From the NCBI GenBank assembly GCA_023954075.1, contig JAMLIV010000006.1, positions 1 to 64,000 on the forward strand: 64,000 nucleotides of DNA, in the 5' to 3' direction. The notes beneath the pieces were generated by a model. That model worked only from the letters and a program-made list of their open reading frames with translations, was not told where the DNA came from and made no database searches. The translations under genes and the position numbers were made by a program. This stretch comes from Lysobacteraceae bacterium (lineage in GTDB: Bacteria; Pseudomonadota; Gammaproteobacteria; Xanthomonadales; Xanthomonadaceae). Positions 48,532-59,835 of the stretch are shown here, one piece after another; positions within the stretch are counted from its first letter, which is position 1; the number at the start of each line of letters is the position of its first letter.

Positions 48532-48747
48532 CTACTGCTCCTGCGCGTCCAGCTGCCGCTGCCTCGCCTTCTGCTGCTCCTGCAGCTGCCCTTCCACCGC
48601 GCGCGCCCTGTCGATCGGCTCCTGGATGGCGCGCTGCAGCGCCTTGTGCTCGTCCTTGGGCGGCGGGGGAGGCTCGCTGCTGCCGCAGGCCGGCAGCAGG
48701 GCGCTGGCAAGCAGCAGCGCCGCGAGGCCCGCAAGTCGAATGCTCAT
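48532..48747 (-). CDS. Small lipoprotein
   Basis: 71 residues. A signal with lipobox (LLLASALLPAC, Cys about 21) precedes a proline stretch (EPPPPPK) and a charged helical tail rich in Gln, Arg and Glu (KALQRAIQEPIDRARAVEGQ in part), likely a coiled coil. Similar tiny lipoproteins occur across Lysobacterales with no assigned role. It overlaps the end of the upstream exported-protein gene by 4 bases, so the two form one operon. Confidence 0.65.
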   Translation of the reverse strand: MSIRLAGLAALLLASALLPACGSSEPPPPPKDEHKALQRAIQEPIDRARAVEGQLQEQQKARQRQLDAQEQ

Positions 48748-49100
48748 GGCGTGTCCTTCCTTCCCGATTCCCGGCTGAGGGTCTGCACCGGCCAGCCGCG
48801 CAGGGTGGCGACGCCGTGGATGGCTTCGATGTCGACGTCGATCTGGCGCTGCTGGCGGCGCAGCGCGCCGGCCTGATCCGGCAGCCTGGCGGCCTGCGCA
48901 TCGAGCGCCTCGCGCCGGGTTTTCAACGCGGCCAGCGATTCGCCCAGACGAAAAGCCTCGGCATAGGCATCGGCGGTACAGGCGGCATCGGCGGCCGCAC
49001 CGCGGCGACCGGCGTTCCAGCCGTCCACCTCGGTGCAGGACGCTGCGGCGCACGCGACCGGGGCGGCCAGCAGCAGGGCAAGGAAAAAACGAGGCGACAT
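48744..49100 (-). CDS. Exported protein of unknown function
   Basis: 118 residues. A signal peptide ([20 protein letters not shown]) is followed by two cysteines (CTEVDGW and AACTADAY) that may bridge, then a long Arg/Gln/Asp-rich helix with heptad character. No family is recognised. It is co-directional with and overlaps a small lipoprotein, suggesting a periplasmic pair. It diverges from the SDR gene. Confidence 0.6.
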   Translation of the reverse strand: MSPRFFLALLLAAPVACAAASCTEVDGWNAGRRGAAADAACTADAYAEAFRLGESLAALKTRREALDAQAARLPDQAGALRRQQRQIDVDIEAIHGVATLRGWPVQTLSRESGRKDTP

Positions 49101-49158
49101 GCGGGACTCCCGGAACAGACTGGCTATATCCTATCGCCGCCCCGCACCGGAGATGCGC

Positions 49159-49935
49159 ATGACCGACCCACGCTGGCGACTGGACGGCCAGACCGCCCTC
49201 ATCACCGGCGGCAGCGCCGGCATCGGGCTTGCGGTCGCGCGCGAGCTGCTCGGGCTGGGTGCCGACGTGCTGCTGGCGGCGCGCGACGCGCAGACGCTGG
49301 GCGACGTCGAGGACGACCTCGCCGAGGAGTTCCCCGAACGCCGCGTGCTGGCGCTCGCCGCCGACGTGTCCATCGCCTCGGAACGGCAGGCGCTGTTCGA
49401 CTGGATCGAGGACGGCGGCGGCGATCTGCACCTGCTCGTCAACAACGCCGGCACCAACGTCTCGCGCGCCGCGATGGACTACGGCGAAGAAGAATGGCGC
49501 GGCATCTTCGAGACCAATCTGTTCGCCGCGTTCGAGATCTGCCGCTACGCCCACCCGCTGCTGAGCCGGCATCCGGCCAGCGCCATCGTCAACGTCGGCT
49601 CGGTTTCGGGCCTGACCCACGTGCGCACCGGCGCGCCCTACGGGGCCAGCAAGGCGGCCCTGCACCAGCTCACCCGCAACCTCGCCTGCGAATGGGCGGG
49701 CGACGGGATTCGGGTCAACGCGGTCGCGCCCTGGTACATCCGCACCCGCCGCACCGCCGGGGCGCTGGCCTCGCACGAATACCGCGAGGAGGTACTGGCG
49801 CGCACGCCCATGGGCCGCATCGGCGAACCGCAGGAAGTCGCCGCCGCGGTCGCCTTCCTGTGCCTGCCGGCGGCCAGCTACGTCACCGGCGAGTGCATCG
49901 CGGTGGACGGGGGGTTTTTGCGCTACGGGTTCTGA
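49159..49935 (+). CDS. SDR oxidoreductase, tropinone-reductase-like
   Basis: 258 residues. [19 protein letters not shown] is the NAD(P) fold (TGxxxGxG), VNNAGTN the NNAG strand, and GSVSGL plus YGASKAAL supply the Ser-Tyr-Lys triad (Tyr about 157, Lys about 161). An R-rich turn (AARDAQ) after strand 2 favours NADP(H). [12 protein letters not shown] is the substrate loop and CIAVDGGF ends the fold. Substrate unknown. ATG 49159 is six bases after CGGAG, whereas ATG 49153 is too close. Confidence 0.87.
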   Translation: MTDPRWRLDGQTALITGGSAGIGLAVARELLGLGADVLLAARDAQTLGDVEDDLAEEFPERRVLALAADVSIASERQALFDWIEDGGGDLHLLVNNAGTNVSRAAMDYGEEEWRGIFETNLFAAFEICRYAHPLLSRHPASAIVNVGSVSGLTHVRTGAPYGASKAALHQLTRNLACEWAGDGIRVNAVAPWYIRTRRTAGALASHEYREEVLARTPMGRIGEPQEVAAAVAFLCLPAASYVTGECIAVDGGFLRYGF

Positions 49936-50055
49936 CCGCGCCGCCCGCCGGCGCATTGCGCGCGTCCGTCGCGGTGCGCGACCGTTTTTTTCCCGAGACC
50001 GATAGACTGCGGCGGCTGCCGGCCGGCGGCGCTGGCGCAGCGCAAGGAGGATGAC

Positions 50056-52590
50056 ATGCCCACGACACGAATCGGCTTCGGCAGCGCGCTGGCGCTGCTC
50101 CTCGCACTCGGCGGCGCATCGGCGACGTCCGCGCAGACGGAACCGGCGATCACGGTCGAGCGCCAGCTGAATGCCACGACGCTCACCCGGCTGCGCGCGC
50201 TCGCTCCCGACCAGGAGGCCCGCATCACCCTGCACCGCGACGACAGTGCGTCGGCCGGCGGCGACTGGAACCTGCGCCGCCTGGAGGTCTATGCGCCCGA
50301 CGCGCAGCTCTGGGTCGCCACGGCGCGCGGACTGGAGCCGATGCCGCGCAGCAATCTGGTGCACTTCGTCGGCGTGCGGGCGGGCGAACGCCTTTCGCTG
50401 TCGCTGGCTCCCGGCCTCTCGCACGGCGAGGGCCTGCTGCTGGGCGAGGAGGGCAGTTTCCGACTCGATGTGACGCCGCGCGCGGACGGCGGGCTCACCC
50501 TCTCCGGCATTTCCACCGAAGCGGCGCTGCCCGACGGCAGCCTGCCCGAAGCGGACTGTCTCGGCGGCCTGGAAGGCGATGCCTCCTGGCGCAAGGCGCT
50601 CACGCTGCATGCGCCCACCGCTGCCGCCACGCCCAAGGTCGCCACGCGCAAGGTGACGCTGGCGATCGACACCGACAACGAACTGCTGCAGCAGAAGTTT
50701 TCGAACAACACCACCAGCGCAGGAAACTACATGGCGGCGCTGGTGGCGGGCATGAGCGCGATCTACGAGATGGAGCCGGGCGCGGGCGGGGCCAAGATCA
50801 AACTGGAGATCGGCAGCCAGATCCTGCGCCCGTCCACCATCACCGATCCCTACCCTTCCGAAGTCGGCTCCGACACGCTCGGCCAGCTCAACGAGTTCGG
50901 TGCCCACTGGATGAACAACTACCCCTACGCCAGCTACCCGCGCGCCTTCGCGCTGATGATCTCGGGCAAGTCGGCCGCTCCCTACAGCGCCAACGGAATC
51001 GCCTGGCTCGTGTCCGGCAATGATTACTGCGCCGCCACCGGGACCAACTACGGCGGGCAGATCTACGGTCACTACAGCGTCAACCGCGTGTACAAGTACG
51101 CGGGGGCCACGGCGGCCGATGACGTATCGCTGGTGGCGCACGAGCTGGGCCACAACTTCGGGCTCAGCCATACCCACTGCACCAATACCTCCGGTGCGTT
51201 CCCGAGCGCCGTCTCGACGCTCGACCGGTGCTTCTCGGGCGAATCGGGCTGCTACACCGGCACCACCTCCTGCCCCACCAGCCCGGCACCCGGCGCACCC
51301 AAGGGCACGCTGATGAGCTATTGCCACATGAACGGCTGCGGCCAACCCAACGCCAGCATCATCCATCCGGTGCAGGTCACCACCATCAACACCCGCATCG
51401 CCGCCCAATCCCCCAGCTGCGTGGTGGCCATAGCCTCTCCGAACCAGCCGCCGTCGATCACGGCACCGGCATCGGTCAGCGTCACCGAAGACGTGGCCTC
51501 GCCGCTTGCCGGCATCACTTTCGCCGACTCCGATGCCGGCAGCGGATCGCTGACCGCCACTTTTACCGTGCCCGCGGGCAGCCTCACCACAACCGGCAGC
51601 GGCGTCACCGTCGGCGGCACACCCACGGCGCGTACGCTGACCGGCACACTCACTGCGCTCAATGCCTTCATCGCCGCCGGCAACCTGCGCTACACCACAG
51701 CAGCCAACGCCACCGGCAGCGTGACGCTCGGCATCGTCATCAACGACAACGGCAACACCGGCAGCGGCGGCGCGCAGAGCGCAAGCCGCAGCCTTGCCCT
51801 GACGATCACCGCCGTCAACGACGCCCCCGGCATCTCCGCGCCCGCCAGCATCTCCCTGGCCGAAGACGTGACGTCCTCGCTTTCCGGCATTTCCTTCTCC
51901 GACATCGATGCCGGCAGCGGATCGCTCACCGCCACCTTCACCGTGCCGGCGGGCAGCCTTAGCACCGCCGGCAGCGGCGTCAGCGTCGGCGGCACGCCCA
52001 CGGCGCGTACGCTGACCGGCACACTCACTGCGCTCAATGCCTTCATCGCCGCCGGCAACCTGCGCTATCTCACCGCGCCCAACGCCACCGGCAGCGTGAC
52101 GCTCGGCATCGCCATCAACGACAACGGCCATGCCGGCAGCGGCGGCGCGCAGAGCGCCACGCGAAACCTCAGCATCGCGATCCAGGCGGTGAACGATGCG
52201 CCGGGCGTCGCCGCGCCGACGCTGATGGGCCTGCCCGATACCGGCACCGTGGCGGTTTCGGGCGTTTCCTTCAGCGACGTGGATGCGGGCGGCGGAGCGC
52301 TCACCGTCACCCTGAGCGCGCCGGCGGCCGTCACCGTCAACGGCACCAGCGGCGGCGGCGTTACCGCCTCCGGGAGCGGCTCGACCCGCAGCTTCCAGGG
52401 CACGCTGGCCAATCTCAACGCCTACTTCGGCAGCGCTCAGGTCAGCCTGACGACAGCCGGCTTCACCGCCATCGGCACGCTGACCATCGGCATCAACGAC
52501 AACGGCAACACCGGCTCCGGCGGCCCGAAGACGGCCAGCGCAAGCGTCGCGCTCAAGGGCGGCATCCTGTTCGCCAACGGCTTCGAGTGA
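50056..52590 (+). CDS. Secreted M12-type metalloprotease with adhesin-like repeats
   Basis: 844 residues. A signal peptide (to about residue 27) precedes a prodomain (about 30-190). The metalloprotease domain is at about 195-460 and has HELGHNFGLSH (zinc ligands from His362) and a downstream Met-turn LMSYC, matching reprolysin-like M12 enzymes. Three cadherin-like repeats of about 125 residues follow (from about 470), each with TEDVxSxLxGIxF and NDNGNTGSGG motifs. The protein ends GGILFANGFE, a short tag found at the C terminus of many exported Lysobacterales proteins. Likely an extracellular or surface protease. Confidence 0.85.
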   Translation: MPTTRIGFGSALALLLALGGASATSAQTEPAITVERQLNATTLTRLRALAPDQEARITLHRDDSASAGGDWNLRRLEVYAPDAQLWVATARGLEPMPRSNLVHFVGVRAGERLSLSLAPGLSHGEGLLLGEEGSFRLDVTPRADGGLTLSGISTEAALPDGSLPEADCLGGLEGDASWRKALTLHAPTAAATPKVATRKVTLAIDTDNELLQQKFSNNTTSAGNYMAALVAGMSAIYEMEPGAGGAKIKLEIGSQILRPSTITDPYPSEVGSDTLGQLNEFGAHWMNNYPYASYPRAFALMISGKSAAPYSANGIAWLVSGNDYCAATGTNYGGQIYGHYSVNRVYKYAGATAADDVSLVAHELGHNFGLSHTHCTNTSGAFPSAVSTLDRCFSGESGCYTGTTSCPTSPAPGAPKGTLMSYCHMNGCGQPNASIIHPVQVTTINTRIAAQSPSCVVAIASPNQPPSITAPASVSVTEDVASPLAGITFADSDAGSGSLTATFTVPAGSLTTTGSGVTVGGTPTARTLTGTLTALNAFIAAGNLRYTTAANATGSVTLGIVINDNGNTGSGGAQSASRSLALTITAVNDAPGISAPASISLAEDVTSSLSGISFSDIDAGSGSLTATFTVPAGSLSTAGSGVSVGGTPTARTLTGTLTALNAFIAAGNLRYLTAPNATGSVTLGIAINDNGHAGSGGAQSATRNLSIAIQAVNDAPGVAAPTLMGLPDTGTVAVSGVSFSDVDAGGGALTVTLSAPAAVTVNGTSGGGVTASGSGSTRSFQGTLANLNAYFGSAQVSLTTAGFTAIGTLTIGINDNGNTGSGGPKTASASVALKGGILFANGFE

Positions 52591-52611
52591 GGCACCGAGG
52601 GTATGCCCCGA

Positions 52612-52705
52612 CGCCAGCGTCGGCCACGTAGGGCCGACCTACGCCCGACGTACGCTCTGCCACACCGCCACGCAGCGTCGGCCGCGCAGGGCCGACCTAC
52701 GCCCG
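52612..52705 (+). repeat. REP-like palindromes, copies 2 and 3
   Basis: Two direct copies 58 bases apart, 52612-52647 and 52670-52705, share AGCGTCGGCC, a 6-base loop, and GGCCGACCTACGCCCG. The third copy in the window is inverted at 8031-8063. The stem GTCGGCC/GGCCGAC is conserved in all three while the loop varies (ACGTAG or GCGCAG), the pattern expected for a REP family. Confidence 0.7.
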
Positions 52706-52896
52706 CCCCGTCGCTTCGGGGTGCCGCTTGAGCCACGCCGCGAGCTGTTCGCGGTAGTACGCCAGATCCTCGGCGTAGCTGTCGTGCACGCAGGGGTTGC
52801 AGCCGCTGTCGCAGCAGTCCGACGGCAGCGGTGCCTCGGGCGGTTCGGGCCGGGGATCGTGGTCGGGATGGATGAGGGGAAGCGGCATCGTCACGC

Positions 52897-52900
<4 letters not shown>
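52697..52900 (-). CDS. Oxidoreductase-like domain protein
   Basis: 67 residues. [27 protein letters not shown] is the oxidoreductase-like (Oxidored-like, PF09791-type) motif, with four cysteines in CC-x3-C-x2-C spacing (shown in part: [11 protein letters not shown]). Family function is unknown, although a metal or iron-sulphur site is plausible. The GTG start at 52900 overlaps the tex stop (GTGA), supporting co-translation; an ATG at 52888 is the alternative. Its 3' end overlaps REP copy 3. Confidence 0.8.
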
Positions 52901-55284
<2,384 letters not shown>

Positions 55285-55433
55285 GAATTCTCGGGAAGAT
55301 GCAACGCGCGCAATCTGCGCAGGGGCCGGGATTCTATCGGCTGAAGCCGGCGCTGGCGCGTCCGGCATCCGCCCGCCGGGCCCGCGGCGGCATCGCGCGC
55401 CATCAGGTACTCGGTCACCGAAGGCACGGTCCT

Positions 55434-55586
55434 TCAGCTCGGGAAGCCCTGCATCCAGCCCAGGGCGCGCGGGTCGGAAGCGGCGGCGTCCGCCGGCACC
55501 CGGCCCACCGCCAGGCTGCACGAGGCCGCCGCCAGCGCCCGCGCAACGGTCATCGAGGGCAGGAACGAGGGTGGATGGGTTCGCAT
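55434..55586 (-). pseudogene. Remnant of a serine hydrolase N terminus
   Basis: A 50-codon frame starts at 55586, overlapping the SDR stop by one base (TGATG). It reads [20 protein letters not shown], then [19 protein letters not shown] and a stop. The [12 protein letters not shown] piece is how many beta-lactamase-related serine hydrolases begin, but the rest of the enzyme, including SxxK, is absent. The roughly 150 bases between it and tex show no recognisable continuation. Probably a deletion relic; a genuine micro-protein is less likely. Confidence 0.5.
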
Positions 55587-56338
55587 CAGGCCGCCGTGTA
55601 GCCACCGTCGACTTCCAGCGTGGCACCGACCATGAAGCCGGCACCTTCGGACAGCAGGAAGGTCGCGGCGTGGGCCACCTCATCCGCCTGCCCGAGGCGG
55701 CCGATGGCGTGGCGGCCGACCAGCACCTTCATCAGCTCGGGCGCCAGGCCCGACAGCAGCGGCGTGTCGATGTAGCCCGGATGGATCGAATTGATGCGAA
55801 CGCCGCGACTGGCGTAGGCCAGCGCCGCCGAGCGGGTCAGCCCGGTAACGCCATGCTTGGCCGCGACGTAGGCCGGCGCGCCGGGGTCGCCCACCAGGCC
55901 CAGGATCGAGGACATGTTGACGATGGCACCGCCGCCGGCGGCCAGCATCGCGGGAATCTGCGCGCGCATGGCGTGCATCACCCCGCCCAGGTTGATGTCG
56001 ATGATCTGCTGCCACTCCTGCGGGTCCATTTCGGCCAGCGGGCGGGTGGCCTCGCCGACGCCTGCGTTGTTGAAGGCCAGATGCAGCGCGCCGAAGTTCT
56101 TCACCGCGCAGTCCACGGCTTCCTGTCCGGTTTCCGGCCTCGCCACGTCGCCCATGTGCGCCACGGCCTTGCCGCCGGATGCGGTGATGTCCGCCACCAC
56201 CCGTTCGGCGGCCTCGGGGTTGCGGTCCGACACCACCACGCTGACGCCGTTGGCCGCCAGCAGCTTCGCGGCCGCCTCGCCGATGCCCGAACCGCCGCCG
56301 CTGATCAGCGCCACATTGCCCTTGAAGGTGTATTTCAT
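55586..56338 (-). CDS. SDR oxidoreductase
   Basis: 250 residues, classical [21 protein letters not shown] binds the cofactor, [11 protein letters not shown] has an acidic residue after strand 2 (NAD(H) preference), FNNAGVG follows, and MSSILGL with YVAAKHG supplies Ser-Tyr-Lys (Tyr about 155). GYIDTPLL and LEVDGGYTA complete the fold. Substrate unknown; cyclohexanol or hydroxysteroid dehydrogenase relatives are similar. The start overlaps nothing upstream; downstream it abuts the serine hydrolase relic. Confidence 0.88.
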   Translation of the reverse strand: MKYTFKGNVALISGGGSGIGEAAAKLLAANGVSVVVSDRNPEAAERVVADITASGGKAVAHMGDVARPETGQEAVDCAVKNFGALHLAFNNAGVGEATRPLAEMDPQEWQQIIDINLGGVMHAMRAQIPAMLAAGGGAIVNMSSILGLVGDPGAPAYVAAKHGVTGLTRSAALAYASRGVRINSIHPGYIDTPLLSGLAPELMKVLVGRHAIGRLGQADEVAHAATFLLSEGAGFMVGATLEVDGGYTAA

Positions 56339-56594
56339 GGTCGATCTCCTGATGGTGAGCCCGAAGGTGGATAGCGCGGAAGCGGCTGTCGGCCAGCGCA
56401 GTCAATGGCGACCCGCCCGCAGGCGGAGGGCTGCGCGACCCGGGCGCAAGGCCCGCCCGGAATTCTCCCGCCGCGTCGGATCGGGGCGTCGAACCCGGAA
56501 GGCCATTGTGGCCGAACGGCATGGCTTCAGGTACAGGCACCGCTGGGTAGAATTCGGACATGCCCTCCACCCCAGCGCCAGCGCACGCCCGCCG

Positions 56595-58214
56595 ATGAGC
56601 ACCATCATGACCATCCTGGCGTTCCTGCTGGCGGTGGCGATCAGCGGGCCGCTGGCGCGGGCGCTGCGGGTACCTCTGCCGCTGATCCAGATCGCCCTGG
56701 GCTACGGCATCGCCGAATACACCGGGGAAAGCGTCGCGCTCAATCCGGAAGTGTTCTTCCTGCTGCTGCTGCCGCCGCTGCTGTTCCTGGACGGCTGGCG
56801 CATCCCCAAGGACGGGCTGTTCCGCGACAAGGGCATGGTGATCGGCCTGGCGCTGGGGCTGGTGGTGTTCACCGTGCTGGGCCTGGGCACGTTCCTGCAC
56901 TGGATGATCCCGGCGATGCCCTGGGCGGTGGCATTCGCAGCGGCGGCGATCCTCTCGCCCACCGATCCGATCGCGGTCTCGGCCATCGCCTCGCGCACCC
57001 CGATCCCGCCCCGGCTGATGCACGTCCTGGAAGGCGAATCGCTGCTCAACGACGCCTCCGGCCTGGTCTGCATGCGCTTTGCCGTCGCCGCCGCGCTCAC
57101 CGGCTCGTTCTCGCTCGCCCAGGCCGCGCTCAACTTCGTCTGGGTCGCACTGGCCGGGCTGGCGGTCGGCGCGGTCGTCGCCTGGGGCGTCACCCGCTCG
57201 CTCGATCTGGTGCAGCGGCGCATCGGCGAGGACGCCGGTTCCAGCATCCTGATCGGGCTGCTCACTCCGTTCGCGGCCTATCTCACGGCCGAGGCCATCG
57301 ACGCCTCGGGCATCCTCGCGGCGGTCGCGGCCGGCATCAGCATGGCGCTGCTGGAAAGCACGCGCCTGCTCGCCGGCACCCGCGTGCAGCGCCGCGCCTT
57401 CTGGGACACGGCGCAGTTCGCAACCAACGGGGTGATCTTCGTGCTGCTGGGCGAACAGCTGCCCGCACTGGTCGATGGCGCAATCCAGGTGGTGGGCGAA
57501 ACCGGCCACGCCAGCCCGTGGTGGCTGGCGGTGTACGTCACCGCCGTGGTCGGCGCCCTGGCCGGCCTGCGCTACGCCTGGGTCGCCGCCTCCATGCGCG
57601 TTTCAGCCTGGAGCGCGCGGCGGCGCGGGCTGCCGCATGCGGCCACCGACCGCCGCGTCGTCGTCGCCATGTCGCTGGCCGGAGTGCGCGGTGCCGTGAC
57701 GCTCGCCGGCATCCTGACGCTGCCGCTGACGCTCGACGACGGATCGCCCTTCCCTGCCCGCGACCTGGCGATCTTCCTCGCCGCCGGCGTCATCCTCGCC
57801 TCGCTCCTCATCGCCAGCTTCGCCCTGCCGCGCCTTTTGCGCGGCATCCCCCGGGGCGATTCGCACGCCAGCGAGGCACCCGCGCGCCGGACCGCCGCCG
57901 CGGCCGCACTGCGCGCCATCGAGGACCACGGCGCAGTCGAAACGCCAAAGCATCCGGACCCGGAGCTGTACGCCGCCATCGCCACCCATCTGGCCGAGGA
58001 CTACCGCCGCCGCCTCGGCCACGGCCAGCCTCACGAAGGCGAAGCCGGGCATCCGCCGCACGCCCACGACATCGAGCGCGAACTGCGCCTGATCGGCGTC
58101 GCCGCCGAACGTCGCGCGCTCGCCCGACTGCGCCGCGAACGCACCATCGACGACACCAGCTACCAGAAACTCATCCGCGAGCTGGACCTGGCCGAGCTGC
58201 GCTGGGGCGGCTGA
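56595..58214 (+). CDS. CPA1-family Na+/H+ antiporter
   Basis: 539 residues. About twelve membrane helices (1-415) are followed by a cytoplasmic helical tail with a His-rich stretch (GHGQPHEGEAGHPPHAHD, about 480-497). ILSPTDPIAVSAI (about 123-135) holds the conserved Asp, and EGESLLNDASGLV holds the NDxxG pair of NhaP-type exchangers. It exports Na+ or K+ for H+ and aids pH and salt balance. The His-rich segment could sense metal or pH (inference). The ATG at 56595 leads MSTIMTILAFLL. Confidence 0.9.
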   Translation: MSTIMTILAFLLAVAISGPLARALRVPLPLIQIALGYGIAEYTGESVALNPEVFFLLLLPPLLFLDGWRIPKDGLFRDKGMVIGLALGLVVFTVLGLGTFLHWMIPAMPWAVAFAAAAILSPTDPIAVSAIASRTPIPPRLMHVLEGESLLNDASGLVCMRFAVAAALTGSFSLAQAALNFVWVALAGLAVGAVVAWGVTRSLDLVQRRIGEDAGSSILIGLLTPFAAYLTAEAIDASGILAAVAAGISMALLESTRLLAGTRVQRRAFWDTAQFATNGVIFVLLGEQLPALVDGAIQVVGETGHASPWWLAVYVTAVVGALAGLRYAWVAASMRVSAWSARRRGLPHAATDRRVVVAMSLAGVRGAVTLAGILTLPLTLDDGSPFPARDLAIFLAAGVILASLLIASFALPRLLRGIPRGDSHASEAPARRTAAAAALRAIEDHGAVETPKHPDPELYAAIATHLAEDYRRRLGHGQPHEGEAGHPPHAHDIERELRLIGVAAERRALARLRRERTIDDTSYQKLIRELDLAELRWGG

Positions 58215-58255
58215 GCGCCGCACCTCAGGCCCCGACCGCGCCGGACTTCACACCG

Positions 58256-59086
58256 TCAGCGCGAGCCCCCGCGCGACCGCAGCGGCGTCTCCGCCATGCG
58301 CAGCAGGCCGCGCACCCGCGTGATGGAATAGCTCGACTCTTCCGACAGTTCACGAATCGAATGCCCGTTCTCGTATTTGTCACGCAGTGCATACGCGACC
58401 GCGTGGGCATCACTCCCGGCCAGACGCGCATGCGGCTCCAGCAGTGGCATCTGGATCGGCCCGCCTCCATAACCCTTGTGCTGACGCCCGCGAGGCGCGA
58501 TTTCGGGTGCCGACTCCGCGCCCCAGGCTGACCACCCCGGCGGCGGGTGGCGCGCGAACAGCTCAAGGTAAGGGCCGGGCGAACACGCCTCGATCAGCTG
58601 GTATTGCTCATCAGGCTTGCGTGAGTGCTCACGCTTGCGGGTTTCAATCATGTTCACCTGACTGCGCGCCGGTGCCAGCGTGCGCAATGACCCGCGAACC
58701 CCGAACAGCAGCAGTTCGGTCACGTTACGGAAATAGAACCCAACGCCACGCCCGTCCGGGCCACCATCCTTGCGCCGCTTGGCCCAGACGATGTTGGACA
58801 CGTAGCGGAACCCCCAAGACCGCATCACCTCCAGCCCTTCCGGGAGGAGCGCATTGGGCACCCACAGATACAGGTGCGCATTCTTCGCAGCCACCGCCGC
58901 GACCGGCAGCGCGCAGATCGCCGCCAGATCCATCGTGGCATAGCGGTCCAGCCGACGATGTTCGGGTGCAACCTTTCCCGTGCGGTTCGTGAAGCGCCAC
59001 GGCGGATCGGCAAGGATGGTGGTCCAGCCGCCACTTGTCTGCGGCAGTGGAACGTCATGCTTCTGCTCGCGCAAGGGCACGGCCAT
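58256..59086 (-). CDS. MT-A70 family adenine methyltransferase (R-M modification subunit)
   Basis: 276 residues. ILADPPWRF is motif IV (DPPW), and AHLYLWVPNALLPEGLEVM and YVSNIVWAKRRKDG follow. PYLELFARHPPPGWSAWGAE contains the SAM-binding region (LELFAR). This is the N6-adenine MT-A70 family. The C terminus (about 225-276, YALRDKYENGHSIRELSEES then ITRVRGLLRMAE) resembles a helix-turn-helix, so it may bind DNA or self-regulate. It lies 56 bases after a BglII-like nuclease gene, forming a likely type II restriction-modification system. Confidence 0.87.
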   Translation of the reverse strand: MAVPLREQKHDVPLPQTSGGWTTILADPPWRFTNRTGKVAPEHRRLDRYATMDLAAICALPVAAVAAKNAHLYLWVPNALLPEGLEVMRSWGFRYVSNIVWAKRRKDGGPDGRGVGFYFRNVTELLLFGVRGSLRTLAPARSQVNMIETRKREHSRKPDEQYQLIEACSPGPYLELFARHPPPGWSAWGAESAPEIAPRGRQHKGYGGGPIQMPLLEPHARLAGSDAHAVAYALRDKYENGHSIRELSEESSYSITRVRGLLRMAETPLRSRGGSR

Positions 59087-59142
59087 AGCTCTCCCCAATT
59101 TAGATCTTCGGAGCGAATTGTATTGGATCTTGAGCCTACCGG

Positions 59143-59826
59143 CTAGTCGGGGACATGCGTCTCGCGCGCAATGAACACCGCAAGGATCGGGCATCCGCCC
59201 GCATCCCCGCGTGTCAGCCGCGGCAGCAGCTTTTCGCTGTTAGTTGTGGTTGTGGTGTTGAGGATCCGCTTGGCTTGCGCCTCGGGAACGCCTGCCTCCT
59301 TGGCCAGATCGCGCCCGAGATTTCGCAGATCCAGCGTGCGCGTAACCAGCACGCCCCCGTCGATCAACGCCGCATCGTAAAGTGCGCGGTATGCCCCGAT
59401 GTCACGATCCAGGTTGCCGTCCTTGGCATTCCACTCCACGTCCAGAGCGATGCGGTCGCGGAAGTTGTCCACCTCGTAACCCTTATTCACCGTTTCCGTG
59501 ATGATCGGCTTCCTGCGCGCCTCGCCGATACCGGGCAGTGGCGTGAGCTGGAGGGAAAGCCGTATCAGCGTATCCACGCGAGCCTCGCGCCAGCCGCAGT
59601 CCCGGAACATCCGGTTCAACCTTGCGGCCAAGTCGCTCTCCTGACCACCCGGCTTGAGCAAGTCATCCGTCCGCAACTCGAATCGATGCAGCACGTCCTG
59701 CAGTTGCCCGAATGCCGCACCGTTGGTCACCGCAAGGATGCGTGCCGCATTACGGGTTTCGGCAAACTGGTAGCGCGCCAGCACCTCGGGTGAAAAGCAG
59801 TCGCGGTAGGACTCGGTCAGGTTCAT
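59143..59826 (-). CDS. BglII/BstYI-like type II restriction endonuclease
   Basis: 227 residues. The PD-(D/E)xK-type core reads YEVDNFRDRIALDVEWNAKDGNLDRDIGAYRALYD (pieces: VDNFRDRIALDVEW and DRDIGAYRALYD), close to the BglII/BstYI group. There an Asp followed by E-x-Q forms the metal site; here the pair appears as D-V-E. VLVTRTLDLRNLG follows. G+C is visibly lower than in the flanks, a sign of transfer. The nuclease gene comes first and the methyltransferase second on the same strand. Recognition sequence cannot be read off. Confidence 0.8.
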   Translation of the reverse strand: MNLTESYRDCFSPEVLARYQFAETRNAARILAVTNGAAFGQLQDVLHRFELRTDDLLKPGGQESDLAARLNRMFRDCGWREARVDTLIRLSLQLTPLPGIGEARRKPIITETVNKGYEVDNFRDRIALDVEWNAKDGNLDRDIGAYRALYDAALIDGGVLVTRTLDLRNLGRDLAKEAGVPEAQAKRILNTTTTTNSEKLLPRLTRGDAGGCPILAVFIARETHVPD

Positions 59827-59835
59827 GTCATCGGC

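Noticed and set aside
48532-52131. Open frame of about 1,200 codons opposite the metalloprotease and SDR genes
   Set aside because: Composition is that of an antisense shadow and it crosses two convincing genes; only its last 71 codons (the lipoprotein) look real.
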